A DNA stretch of 64,000 bases, taken from Pseudomonadota bacterium (lineage in GTDB: Bacteria > Myxococcota_A > UBA796 > CAJQPC01). The position numbers were made by a program, and so were the translations under genes. The notes under the pieces are model-generated. The model did no database searches and had not been told where the DNA came from. It was given only the letters and a program-made list of their open reading frames with translations. Of the stretch, positions 9,025 to 17,811 are shown one piece after another. The number at the start of each line of letters is the position of its first letter. Positions within the stretch are counted from its first letter, which is position 1. The DNA lies in NCBI GenBank assembly GCA_024228935.1, contig JAAESX010000309.1, positions 62,001 to 126,000 on the forward strand, given 5' to 3'.

Positions 9025-9783
9025 TCACCCCCGTCGTTCCGCCTCCTGGATCTCCACGAGGCGTGCCAGCAGAAGGACGCCTGGGTCCCCTTGCTTGCGA
9101 ACATACGCCAGCGTCCCGTGAAGGATCGCGAAGCCCGCTTCGGGCTGCCCCTGCATCGTCCACGCGGCCTCGGCGTCCAGCGTCGCGCACGACAGGGCGA
9201 ACCAGTTCCGCCTGGCGCGCGCGATGTCTCCGGCCGCCGCGGCGTGCTTCAGGGCCCGGCTCGCCTCGCCGTGTCGGAGCTCCAGGCCGGCCAGCAGCTG
9301 GTGAGCGGCGAGCTGGATCAGCTCGGGTCCGTCCAGCGCGGGTCGCAGCGCTTCGCGAGCGTCGCGCCCATGACGGACGAGGTTCTCGGCGCGGCAGATC
9401 GCCAGCCGCGCGGTCTCGTCACCCTCCGAAGCGGCCAGCGCGCGGACGTAGGCCTCGTCGGCCTTCTCCCAGCTCCCTTGGACGCTGCGCGCTTCGGCCA
9501 GCGTGCGCCACGCTTCGGCGTCTTGGACCTCGGTCAGCACGTCGGCGAGCTCCTGGAGCGCACCGGATCGGTCCAGCGCCGCTCGCGCCGTGGCCCGGTC
9601 GAGCGCCAGGTCGGGCTCGCCTTCGCTCTCGCGTTCCGCCCGGTCGAGGATGCGTGCAGCGCCTGCCCTGTCCCCCTCGCGGGCCAGGGCCGCCACCAGC
9701 CGTAGACGGGCGCGGATGTCCCCGATGCGGTCGCCGACGGACAGGGCGGCCTGGGCCTCGAGCGCCAGGAACTCTGGGGTCAT
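9025..9783 (-). CDS. TPR-like helical repeat protein
   Basis: 252 residues, almost all alpha-helical, with degenerate tetratricopeptide-like repeats (for example GDRAGAARILDRAE, AEARSVQGSWEKADEAYVRA). No signal peptide and no catalytic motif, so it is probably a cytoplasmic scaffold. It overlaps the upstream 497-residue gene by ATGA. Another TPR-like protein closes the opposite-strand cluster at 18741-19949, which suggests that both belong to one system. Confidence 0.7.
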   Translation of the reverse strand: MTPEFLALEAQAALSVGDRIGDIRARLRLVAALAREGDRAGAARILDRAERESEGEPDLALDRATARAALDRSGALQELADVLTEVQDAEAWRTLAEARSVQGSWEKADEAYVRALAASEGDETARLAICRAENLVRHGRDAREALRPALDGPELIQLAAHQLLAGLELRHGEASRALKHAAAAGDIARARRNWFALSCATLDAEAAWTMQGQPEAGFAILHGTLAYVRKQGDPGVLLLARLVEIQEAERRG

Positions 9784-11273
9784 CGGTTCCCCGTCGCGGC
9801 GTCGGCCAGGGTGCTCAGCGCCGCGTCCCGGATGCGGCGGAGTCGGACCGCGCCCTCGATGAGCTTGTCCTCGGCTTCACCCAGCGCGTCCGCGTCGTAG
9901 GGCGTCCCGTCCAGCAGCTCGAGCTCCTGCGCGTCCTGGGCCAGCGAGCGAGCGGCCTGGCGGAGGCGCCGGTTGCAGACGGTCAGGAGCGCTAGGATGC
10001 GGGGCTCGGGCGCCTGCCCCCCACCGCGCACGGCCGCGATGCCGGCGGCGGCGAGCTCGACCTGGGTGCGACCGGCCAGCAGCAGGAGCTCGTCGGCCGC
10101 CTCGAGCGTCGAGGACAGCAGCTGGAACGCGACGGTCTCGTTCTGCGCCTTCTCGACGCCGAGCAGCGCGTCCACAGCGGCGGTCGAGTCGTCGCCGGTC
10201 GTGTCCGTCACCGGGGCCCTGGCGTGGCGCGGCGGATCCGGGATCCCCTGGGGCTTCGTGGCGAGGCGAAGCGCGCGCTCGAGCAGGCCCCGTGCCCTGC
10301 GTCGTGCCGGCTCGGTCGTCGGGAGGATGGGACGGCCCTCGCCCTCGAGCGCCACATCCAGGATGCGAGGCGCAGCCAGCTTGCCGGTGGCCATGCCCTG
10401 GCGCGCCGCGATGCGCGCCGTGACGTCGGCGTCGTCCTCGAGCGCGATGGCCGCGGCGCGGTTCACGATCCCCGGCGCCGCGAGGTCTCGCCCTTCGACC
10501 AGGCAGGCGAGCTGCGCCAGCGAGGCAGCCCGGGCCACCTGTGACGACATGCGGTCCGGGCCAGGAAGGGGCCGGGCCAGCCGACCGAGCGCGCGCGCCA
10601 CCGGATCGCCGCAGCTCGTCGCTGCGAACCGACCCAGGACCTCGCACCGCTCGAGCGGTCCGGAGCGCCGCATCAGATCCTCGGGCTCGAGCGGGTCACC
10701 GGCCGCGGCGAGAGGGTCCCTCAGCCAGGCCCAGAGCGCGTCCAGGACCTCGTCCCCCGCCGGCTCTTCCACCGCGCCGAGCGGGGGGACCTCATGAGCC
10801 TCGAGCTGCTCGGGCAGGGGCGGCTCGGGCTCGACGTCCTCGGCCATCGAGCTGGCGATCTGCTGCAGGTGCCGGATGCGCACCCGCTTCGGAGGGCGGG
10901 GTGGCGGGTCCTCGTCGGCGTCGCCACCGAACAGCTTGGCCCAGTCCTCGGCGTCGTAGCCGCCCGTCAGCCGCTCCCTCGCGCCGATGGCGGCCAGGTA
11001 GTCCGAGAACGCCTCGTCGAAGTCGAAGGTGCCGGCTTCCTCGGCGACCTCCTCGTCGACCTCGGGCACCTCGAGATCGACGACCTGCGCGTGCTCGTTC
11101 AGCAGCGCCGTCAGCGCCTGGTTGCCGACGCTCTCCTGCAGCCCACGCGCTTGATCCGGCTCGACATCCGGGCCCTGGAACTCGACCTGTTGGTCTTCGT
11201 TCCCCTTCTCGGCGATCTGCTCGGGGGCGTCCTTGCCGTCCTGGAGCTTTCGTTGCTGGCGAGAGGTGGCCAC
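9780..11273 (-). CDS. Unknown protein with eCIS-associated type GNQA motif
   Basis: 497 residues, no signal peptide. The N-terminal 60 residues are polar and contain LQESVGNQALTALL at 45-58. This closely resembles the LQxxxGNxAVxxLL segment found in proteins associated with extracellular contractile injection systems, usually next to DUF4157. Then comes an acidic Pro-rich stretch (60-170) and a helical, Ala/Leu-rich C-terminus with no motif recognised. GTG start; TAGAAT lies nine bases upstream. Divergent from the pseudokinase gene with 48 bases between. It could be a cargo or adaptor protein, or the motif could be chance. Function unknown. Confidence 0.65.
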   Translation of the reverse strand: MATSRQQRKLQDGKDAPEQIAEKGNEDQQVEFQGPDVEPDQARGLQESVGNQALTALLNEHAQVVDLEVPEVDEEVAEEAGTFDFDEAFSDYLAAIGARERLTGGYDAEDWAKLFGGDADEDPPPRPPKRVRIRHLQQIASSMAEDVEPEPPLPEQLEAHEVPPLGAVEEPAGDEVLDALWAWLRDPLAAAGDPLEPEDLMRRSGPLERCEVLGRFAATSCGDPVARALGRLARPLPGPDRMSSQVARAASLAQLACLVEGRDLAAPGIVNRAAAIALEDDADVTARIAARQGMATGKLAAPRILDVALEGEGRPILPTTEPARRRARGLLERALRLATKPQGIPDPPRHARAPVTDTTGDDSTAAVDALLGVEKAQNETVAFQLLSSTLEAADELLLLAGRTQVELAAAGIAAVRGGGQAPEPRILALLTVCNRRLRQAARSLAQDAQELELLDGTPYDADALGEAEDKLIEGAVRLRRIRDAALSTLADAATGNR

Positions 11274-11282
11274 GTCCTGGGG

Positions 11283-11288
11283 ATTCTA
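11283..11288 (-). promoter_or_regulatory. TAGAAT -10-like box for the 9780-11273 gene
   Basis: On the minus strand TAGAAT ends nine bases before the GTG at 11273, with CAGGAC in between. On the plus strand the same 48-base divergent gap holds TACGCT (11287-11292) and TAAGCT (11295-11300) before the pseudokinase start at 11322, so promoters of both directions overlap here and the two arms may be co-regulated. Confidence 0.4.
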
Positions 11289-11321
11289 CGCTGGTAAGCT
11301 TCCGCGCGAGACGAGGCGTGC

Positions 11322-13505
11322 ATGCACCCCATCGAGGGATTCCAGCCCACCGGACGAAGCACCATCGGGCCCGGCTCGGATCTGGTCGAGTTCGAAGGCG
11401 AAGACGGCTTCCGACACACCGCGGTGGTGTTCCACCCGGAGTGCCGCGACCACTCGGCCATCAACTCGGCGCTGGACGTCGTGCTCGGCTTCTTGGAGGC
11501 GCCCTATGTGACGGGCCTCCTCGAGCTGGTCGCGCTCGACCACGAAGAGGGCACGTTCATCTACCCGAGCGGCCAGGCGTGGTCTGCATCCGAGGTGGTC
11601 CGGACGCTCGCCGACATGGGGCAGGTCGCCGGTGTGCGCGCTGGCCTCGAGCTGATGTACTCGGCGGGCGAGGTGCTGATCGAGGCGGCCGAAGCGGGCG
11701 AGCCCCACGGCGTCTACAGCCACGGCGGCCTCACGCCCTGGCGGGTGATGCTGAAGGGCGATGGGCAGGTCGAGATCCTGGGCTACGCGCTGCCCCAGGT
11801 CGAGATCCTGCAGTTCCAGTCGGACAGCCGTCAGGTGCCCAAGGAGGACAGCTTCCGGTACTGCCCGCCCGAGCGCATGGAGGCGGGGGGCGAGGATCTG
11901 TCCGCCGACCTGTTCGGGCTGGCGCTGGTCGCCTTCGAGCTCATGACCGGGAAGCCGGTGTACGACGGGCTGGTCAACGACATCCGGACCCAGGCGAGTC
12001 GCGGCGAGGGAAGTCGCCGGCTGTTCCGGTTCAAGGACCAGCTCCCGGCCCAGGTCGTCGACCTGTTGAAGGTCTGCCTGCGCGCCCGCCCCGAGGACCG
12101 GCATGCGGACGGCAACGAGTTCCTCGACGCCGTCAGGACCACGCTGTCCAGCGGCATCGAAGGACCCTCGTTGATGGACGTGATGGCCACCGTCGGGAGC
12201 GCTCAGCGCCGCATCGGCGAGGGCCTCGACGACGGCAAGACGATGGGGATGTCGCGCGAGGAGATCGCCAAGATCCTCGGCGAGGAGGAAGAGGAGAAGA
12301 CCGAGGCGCCGAAGGCCCGCTCCAAGGCCTGGGCTCCGGCGAGCAAGGGCCGTCGCCGCCGCACGGCCGCACGCCTGAGCGGGGACGACGCGCCCGAGAC
12401 GCCAGCCGAGAGCACGCCGCGCCGACCCCGTCGTGCGCAGTCCGAGCCCGAGCCCGAGCCCGAGCCTGCGCCGGAGCCCCGGCCGGCTCGTGGTCGTCCG
12501 GATCGGGACGCTGACCAGAAGGCCGTTGCGTCGTCTGGTCGTTGGGCGAAGCCGACGGGGGGGCGTCGCCCGCGTCGCAGTCGGTCGAGCGGGGACGTGC
12601 CCGCCGAGAAGCCCGCGCCGCCCAAGGAAGCCCGGAAGCCGCGCGCCGAAGCAGCGGACGACCTCATCCGGAAGATCACCACCAGCTCAGGGGACAAGCC
12701 CGCTCGCGACGACGGCCGGTCGGCCTCGGACGTCATCGAGGCCATCCTCCAGGGCAGCTCGTCCGGGGACAAGCCGCGCAGTGAGCCTCGTCGCCCGCGC
12801 CGCGAGCCGGAGAAGCTGCCCGAGCCGGCGCCCAACCCGTTCGGCCACAGCCAGCCCATCACGAAGCCGACTCGGCCGCGTCGGCCCGCTCGCCCCGACC
12901 CCGCCAAGCCGGATGCACCCACCGGTGCGCACACCCCGATGGCTCGCCCGGCTCGTCCGGATGTGCCCGAGCTCAAGCAGACCGCGCCGGCCGCCACGCG
13001 CCCGCCGGACCCCATCCCGCCCAGCGCCGGCAGCAAGGCCATCGCGTTTCGCATCTTCCGGGGGCCCGGAGCCTCGGCCGTGAAGACGCGCATCCCCGGC
13101 AACTTCTCCCTGTCCGAGGCCGTCTCGTTCCTGACGGGGACGGTCGTCCCGGTCCGCACCGACCTCCAGGGCCGCGTGCGCGTGGGCTACCGGCTGGGCA
13201 CGAAGGATGGCCCGCTCGCCGGCGACACCCAGATCGCCACGCTCGAGGGCACCGAGCTCATCCTCCATCCGGTCGTCGCCCGCGAGGTGTGGATGACGGT
13301 CGAGGTCACCACCGAGCCGCCCACCACGTTCCGCACGCCGGTCTCCACCGCGCTGCCCGCTTCATCGGTCGCCGATGCACTCGCCAGCTGGCTGAACCTG
13401 CCCGCGGGCAAGTGGTACCTGAAGCTCTGGGACAAGTCGATCGGGCCCCACACGCTGATCGACGAGCTCGAACTCTCGGACGCGACGCTGGTCCTGACGC
13501 GGTGA
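11322..13505 (+). CDS. Pseudokinase with two C-terminal ubiquitin-like (beta-grasp) domains
   Basis: 727 residues. Residues 1-280 follow a bacterial Ser/Thr kinase outline but lack catalysis: the HRD loop reads H134-G-G (YSHGGLTPW), the DFG position reads LGYAL near 153-157, and there is no Gly loop or clear VAIK lysine. The APE-like YCPPERM and the DLFGLALVAFELMTGK helix are kept. Residues 280-565 are a Pro/Arg/Glu-rich linker. From about 568 to the end lie two repeated beta-grasp-like units, each ending like ubiquitin (EGTELILHPV; DELELSDATLVLTR). No signal or membrane segment, so cytoplasmic. GTGA overlap with the next gene. Likely a signalling or assembly scaffold. Confidence 0.75.
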   Translation: MHPIEGFQPTGRSTIGPGSDLVEFEGEDGFRHTAVVFHPECRDHSAINSALDVVLGFLEAPYVTGLLELVALDHEEGTFIYPSGQAWSASEVVRTLADMGQVAGVRAGLELMYSAGEVLIEAAEAGEPHGVYSHGGLTPWRVMLKGDGQVEILGYALPQVEILQFQSDSRQVPKEDSFRYCPPERMEAGGEDLSADLFGLALVAFELMTGKPVYDGLVNDIRTQASRGEGSRRLFRFKDQLPAQVVDLLKVCLRARPEDRHADGNEFLDAVRTTLSSGIEGPSLMDVMATVGSAQRRIGEGLDDGKTMGMSREEIAKILGEEEEEKTEAPKARSKAWAPASKGRRRRTAARLSGDDAPETPAESTPRRPRRAQSEPEPEPEPAPEPRPARGRPDRDADQKAVASSGRWAKPTGGRRPRRSRSSGDVPAEKPAPPKEARKPRAEAADDLIRKITTSSGDKPARDDGRSASDVIEAILQGSSSGDKPRSEPRRPRREPEKLPEPAPNPFGHSQPITKPTRPRRPARPDPAKPDAPTGAHTPMARPARPDVPELKQTAPAATRPPDPIPPSAGSKAIAFRIFRGPGASAVKTRIPGNFSLSEAVSFLTGTVVPVRTDLQGRVRVGYRLGTKDGPLAGDTQIATLEGTELILHPVVAREVWMTVEVTTEPPTTFRTPVSTALPASSVADALASWLNLPAGKWYLKLWDKSIGPHTLIDELELSDATLVLTR

Positions 13506-15097
13506 GCCAGGAACGCTGGGACGTCGTCCTGTACTTCCCGGACGGACCGATGTCGCTCAAGGGCGACCTCGTCTGTCGCGGTCCGGTGGTGCGGCTCGGC
13601 GCCAACCCCGGCCCGGGCGGACTGAAGGTCGAGGGCTACCGCGGCCTGGACGATCGACAGGCGGTCATCACGGCGTACGACGGGGCCTCGGTCTCCATCG
13701 CTCCGGTCGGAAACAACCAGGTGCGCATGGCGCCGCACCACAACGTCGACTGGGGGGCCATCCGCCCGCTCAAGGGACCGGCGTACCTGTCCGACGGCTG
13801 CGCGTTCCACCTCGGTCCGCCCGGTCGCGGCGTGACCATCCACTTCATCGAGTGCCGGCGTCTCGGTGTCTGGGAGCAGCAGCGCGTCATCTCCTCGGCG
13901 GCCGACGCCGACCCCACCGTCGAGGCGACCGACGTCCAGGAGCTCCGCGCCAACCGGAACATCCCGGCGTGGTTCATTCCGAGCGCGCTCCTCATCGCCA
14001 CGGTCACGGCGGTGGCGGTCGTCACGCCGCTCGTCGGCGCGTTCCAGAAGGACATCACCATCCTCGGCCCCGTGGACGAGGGCATCGCCGTCTACGAGAC
14101 GATCGAGCTCAACACCGAGGTCAACGTCGACCTGTACGAGGGCCTCGAGCAGCCCTGGGCCGAGTTCGTGCAGAAGCCCAATGCCGACGCCGCGCGGCGC
14201 CCCGACATGCTCGAGGACAAGGACAACTGGGACAAGCAGCTCCTGACCTACACGACGAAGTCGCTCGAGCAGCACGTCAGCGCCTGGGCGTTCTTCGTTC
14301 GGCTCGACGAGGTCCGCGACGACTACGCCTACGTCGTGCGCACGCTCCGCCGCGAGGGGCTGCCCGAGGTCATGGCCGCGGTCCCGTACACCGAGTCCCG
14401 GTACAAGGCCGACGCGCTGTCGCCCGTCTGCGCGATGGGCTGGTGGCAGCTCATGCCCGAGGTCGCCCACCGCGTCGACGTGACGGTGAACTCGTGCCGG
14501 TTCTCGGGCACGAAGACCCGCTGGACGCCGACCGCGCTCACCCCGCCGCGAGGGGTGCTGAAGAACGCGCCCTACATGAAGGATGAGCAGTGCCGCATCC
14601 TGGGCTGCGACATCGACCTGCGCACCGACCTGGGCGAGTCCACGCGCGGCTCGGTGGAGCTGCTTCGCGAGGCGTTCGAGGACCCGCTCATCGCGGCCAG
14701 CGGCGGGGCGGTCCAGATCACCATCGCCTCGCACAACGGCGGCTACGACGACCAGCTCTACAACGGGGGCCGGAAGAAGGCGACGAACCTGAAGCCCGCG
14801 TACGAGCGCTGGCTGAAGGAGCAGAACCTGGAGTACGACCCGACCTTCGTGGGCAAGCAGGTCCGCTGCGAGACCAACGACTACGCGAACATGGACAGCT
14901 GCGGCTCCGAGCTGCACCAGCACACCCAGCACTACACCTACAAGATCCTCGCCCAGCACTTCCTGGCCGTCTGCTACTACGGCATGAACTACGGCAACGA
15001 GACCGAGTTCGCCGCGTGGCGGGACTACAGCCGCGGCAGCGGGTACTGCACCGAGCTGCGGATCCCCACCTCGGAAGAGGTCGCGGCGAGACGATGA
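13502..15097 (+). CDS. Membrane lytic transglycosylase with FHA-like cytoplasmic domain
   Basis: 531 residues. The first 150 form a beta-rich cytoplasmic domain with FHA-like spacing (VVRLGANPGPGG, then DDRQAVITAYDG, then LSDGCAFHLG). One transmembrane helix runs at about 154-183. The extracytoplasmic part carries an SLT-type lytic transglycosylase core: AVPYTESRY with catalytic E298, followed by MGWWQLMPE. Many cysteines (CRFSG, CRILGC, CETND, CGSEL) suggest disulfides in the periplasm. GTG start overlaps the pseudokinase stop, and ATGA overlaps the next gene. It would open peptidoglycan locally, as enzymes of envelope-spanning machines do. The FHA call is less sure than the SLT call. Confidence 0.78.
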   Translation: MSQERWDVVLYFPDGPMSLKGDLVCRGPVVRLGANPGPGGLKVEGYRGLDDRQAVITAYDGASVSIAPVGNNQVRMAPHHNVDWGAIRPLKGPAYLSDGCAFHLGPPGRGVTIHFIECRRLGVWEQQRVISSAADADPTVEATDVQELRANRNIPAWFIPSALLIATVTAVAVVTPLVGAFQKDITILGPVDEGIAVYETIELNTEVNVDLYEGLEQPWAEFVQKPNADAARRPDMLEDKDNWDKQLLTYTTKSLEQHVSAWAFFVRLDEVRDDYAYVVRTLRREGLPEVMAAVPYTESRYKADALSPVCAMGWWQLMPEVAHRVDVTVNSCRFSGTKTRWTPTALTPPRGVLKNAPYMKDEQCRILGCDIDLRTDLGESTRGSVELLREAFEDPLIAASGGAVQITIASHNGGYDDQLYNGGRKKATNLKPAYERWLKEQNLEYDPTFVGKQVRCETNDYANMDSCGSELHQHTQHYTYKILAQHFLAVCYYGMNYGNETEFAAWRDYSRGSGYCTELRIPTSEEVAARR

Positions 15098-15828
15098 GTG
15101 CACGCACCTGGGTCGTCGCCGGCTCGCTCTTCACCATGGCCGGCCTGAACGTCTACCTGCTGTGGGAGGAGGAGCAGAACTACTTCTCCAAGCTCCAGAC
15201 GACGGCCGAGGGGCGGGTGTTGGCGAAGGCCTCGGACCCGCTGCTGAACATCCGGTACACCGAGGCCAAGCGCGAGTCGAACCTCGAGGCGTTCGGCCTC
15301 GACGAGGACCTGGTCAGCGACACCGCCACCCGGATCCGGGACTACGACGACCGCTACCGGACCCGCATCGAGTTCCTGTTCGAGAACGCCGGGGACCGCG
15401 AGGCCCTCGAGGACGCGCTCTGCGGCCAGGCTGGAGTCCGCCCTCGCTACGGCGCGCTCCGCTACCTCATCGAGGCCCAGAAGGACGGGAGCCGGACGCC
15501 CATCAACCTCCAACGCGCCACGACGCTCGAGTGGCAGGACTGGAGCAAGGGAGCCCCCATCGGCGCCGTCTATTCCGAGGTCGAGCTGGTCGAGGACCGG
15601 CAGCCGGATGCGACGCTCATGGGCGTCGCGGCGATCCTCACCGCGCGTGAACGTGACGTCCTCGAGCGGAACTCGCCGTGGGGACCGGGGCTCGCCCAGC
15701 GGTGGTCGTGGACGACCGTCATGGAGGAGGAAGCCGGCATCCGAGACAAGGTCGTGAAGTACTTCGCGGCCATGCACCTCGTGGTGGAGATGGCGACTGC
15801 GGAGGGTGGCGTCTGCGGCGGGTTCTGA
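15094..15828 (+). CDS. Bitopic membrane protein of unknown function
   Basis: 244 residues with one N-terminal transmembrane helix (about 6-24) and a charged extracytoplasmic domain of about 215 residues with two cysteines (CGQAG and CGGF at the extreme C-terminus). No family recognised. ATGA overlap with the transglycosylase gene places it in the same operon and suggests that it partners with that protein in the periplasm. Confidence 0.7.
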   Translation: MSARTWVVAGSLFTMAGLNVYLLWEEEQNYFSKLQTTAEGRVLAKASDPLLNIRYTEAKRESNLEAFGLDEDLVSDTATRIRDYDDRYRTRIEFLFENAGDREALEDALCGQAGVRPRYGALRYLIEAQKDGSRTPINLQRATTLEWQDWSKGAPIGAVYSEVELVEDRQPDATLMGVAAILTARERDVLERNSPWGPGLAQRWSWTTVMEEEAGIRDKVVKYFAAMHLVVEMATAEGGVCGGF

Positions 15829-15833
15829 CCGGA

Positions 15834-15839
15834 TATACT
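15834..15839 (+). promoter_or_regulatory. TATACT -10-like box before kinase gene
   Basis: TATACT lies 16 bases before the ATG at 15856, in the 27-base gap after the previous stop. The bases after it (CTTCCGCGC) recur after the TAAGCT box at 11295-11300 upstream of the pseudokinase, so the two operon heads may share control. Confidence 0.4.
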
Positions 15840-15855
15840 TCCGCGCCAGCACTCC

Positions 15856-17811
15856 ATGCAGCCACGACGCCGTTTTCGCTTCATCAAGGAGCTCGCCGAG
15901 GGCGGGTTCGGCAAGGTGTACCTGGCCGAGATGATCACGGGCGACGACTTCTCGTCCGTCGTCGCGATCAAGCTCCTGCACGGCAAGTGGACCACCCACG
16001 AGGAGATCGCCCAGCGCTCCCGTGACGAGGCACGCCTGCTCGGTCGGTTGCGCCATCGGAACATCGTCCGGGTCGAGGATCTGACCTCGATCCGCGGCCA
16101 GTGCGCCGTGGTCATGGAGTACCTCGAGGGCGTCGACCTCAAGACGCTCGTCAACTACCTCGTCGGTGTCGGCGACCGGTTCGCGCTGCGATCGGTCTTC
16201 CAGATTATCGGCAACGTCGCGAATGCGCTGCACGCCGCCTACAACCACGTGCCGCTGCAGGGGGGCGAGCCGCTGCGGCTCATCCACCGCGACATCAAGC
16301 CCAGCAACGTCATGCTGACGGCCGATGGCGACGTGAAGCTGCTGGACTTCGGCACCGCGCGCGCCAACTTCGAGTCGCGCGAGGCGCACACCCAGGCGCT
16401 GGCCTTCGGTTCGCAGGCCTACATGGCGCCCGAGCGACTCCTGGGCGACCCGGATACCCCGGCGGCCGACGTCTTCAGCCTCGGCGTCACGACCTACGAG
16501 ATCATCGCGGGTGGCGCCTTCGGGAAGATCCACATCCGGCCCGATCGCTACGAGAAGGCCGTCGCCGACCGGCTCGACAGCCTGGACCTCTCCGGTCTGG
16601 ACGATGAGCTCCGGGACCGCGTGCGCGCCACTCTGAAGTCGATGCTCCAGTACGAGCCCGAGGATCGGCCGAGCGGCGAACAGGTCGTCGACATCATGGA
16701 GATCCTCGCCGACGAGTCCAAGGACGAGTCGCTGCGACGCTTCGCCAAGAAGTACGTCGGTCCGGCCATGACCTCGAACCCGCACATGGCCGAGGGGCCG
16801 TCGCTCGCGGGCTCGACGGTGTTCGAGGACCGGTCGGGGACCATCGAGACGGACGGCCTCCCCACCAGCGACTCCGCCAGCTTCAAGAAGGGCGAGACCT
16901 ACCCTATCGATCCGAACCAGCAGACGTTCGACGAGCCCGAGCCGGCCGCCATCACCTACGACGATCCGGTCGAGGACACCTTCGACTCCGGCTTCGAGGC
17001 TCGCGTCGAGAGCCCGCTCCGCCCGTCGCCCGACGTGCCGCCGCCGCTCGAAGAGGCCGCGACGATGCTGCCCGACGACGAGATGCGGGAGAGCCTCGAT
17101 CCCGAGCTGCGGGACACGCTCCAGGGCCCGGTCGAGCTGGTCGAGGCGTCCACGGCCATGGCGGACCCGGAGGCCCTGCAGGACCAGCTCCGCGCATCGG
17201 AGTCCCAGGACGCGGCCGAGGTCTCGCACGTCGTCGACTTCACGCCGCCCGAGCACGACAAGCCGGCCGCGCCCGACATCGTCTGGCAGCCGCCGCCTCC
17301 GCCCGAGCCCGAGGCCGAGCCGGAGCCCGTCGAGACCAGCAGCTCGAAGGGGCCGATGATCGCTGTCGGCGTCATCCTCCTGCTCGCTGTCCTGGGCGGG
17401 GGTGGCTACGCGGTCACACAGCTCGAGAACGGCGACCCCACGGTCGAGCCCGTCGAGGACCCCGTCGTCGATCCCATCGAGGACCCGGTCGTCGATCCCG
17501 CCGTGGACCCCGTCGTCGAGGACGCTCCGGACCCCGTCCCCACCGACGAGACCGGCGTGGTCACGCTGACCGTGTTCCCGCCTGGGCCGTTCGACCTCGC
17601 GCTCTCGAACAGCGTCGGGTTCAAGACGGAGCTCACGGGTGACGGGCGGGCCGCGATCGGCGACCTGGCCGAGGGCACGTACCGAACCAAGGTCCGCCGG
17701 GAGGACGGCAGCTCCCACCGCGGGACGCTGACCGTGACGCTCGGTCAGACCTGCTCGTTCCGGGTGAACACCGGCACGGGCGACGACTGGGAGGCCTTGG
17801 GCTGCGAATGA
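15856..17811 (+). CDS. Membrane-bound Ser/Thr protein kinase
   Basis: 651 residues. The Hanks-type kinase domain (about 7-290) is intact: Gly loop AEGGFGKVY at 14-22, K39 in VAIKLL, HRDIKPSN with D146 and N151, DFG with D164, and APER. A long acidic linker follows, then a transmembrane helix near 497-520, a repeated VEDP/VDP hinge, and a small extracytoplasmic beta domain of about 85 residues (PEGA-like in style, not certain). It probably senses an envelope signal and phosphorylates cytoplasmic partners such as the FHA-like transglycosylase or the pseudokinase; this is inference from position. ATGA overlap with the next gene. Confidence 0.9.
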   Translation: MQPRRRFRFIKELAEGGFGKVYLAEMITGDDFSSVVAIKLLHGKWTTHEEIAQRSRDEARLLGRLRHRNIVRVEDLTSIRGQCAVVMEYLEGVDLKTLVNYLVGVGDRFALRSVFQIIGNVANALHAAYNHVPLQGGEPLRLIHRDIKPSNVMLTADGDVKLLDFGTARANFESREAHTQALAFGSQAYMAPERLLGDPDTPAADVFSLGVTTYEIIAGGAFGKIHIRPDRYEKAVADRLDSLDLSGLDDELRDRVRATLKSMLQYEPEDRPSGEQVVDIMEILADESKDESLRRFAKKYVGPAMTSNPHMAEGPSLAGSTVFEDRSGTIETDGLPTSDSASFKKGETYPIDPNQQTFDEPEPAAITYDDPVEDTFDSGFEARVESPLRPSPDVPPPLEEAATMLPDDEMRESLDPELRDTLQGPVELVEASTAMADPEALQDQLRASESQDAAEVSHVVDFTPPEHDKPAAPDIVWQPPPPPEPEAEPEPVETSSSKGPMIAVGVILLLAVLGGGGYAVTQLENGDPTVEPVEDPVVDPIEDPVVDPAVDPVVEDAPDPVPTDETGVVTLTVFPPGPFDLALSNSVGFKTELTGDGRAAIGDLAEGTYRTKVRREDGSSHRGTLTVTLGQTCSFRVNTGTGDDWEALGCE

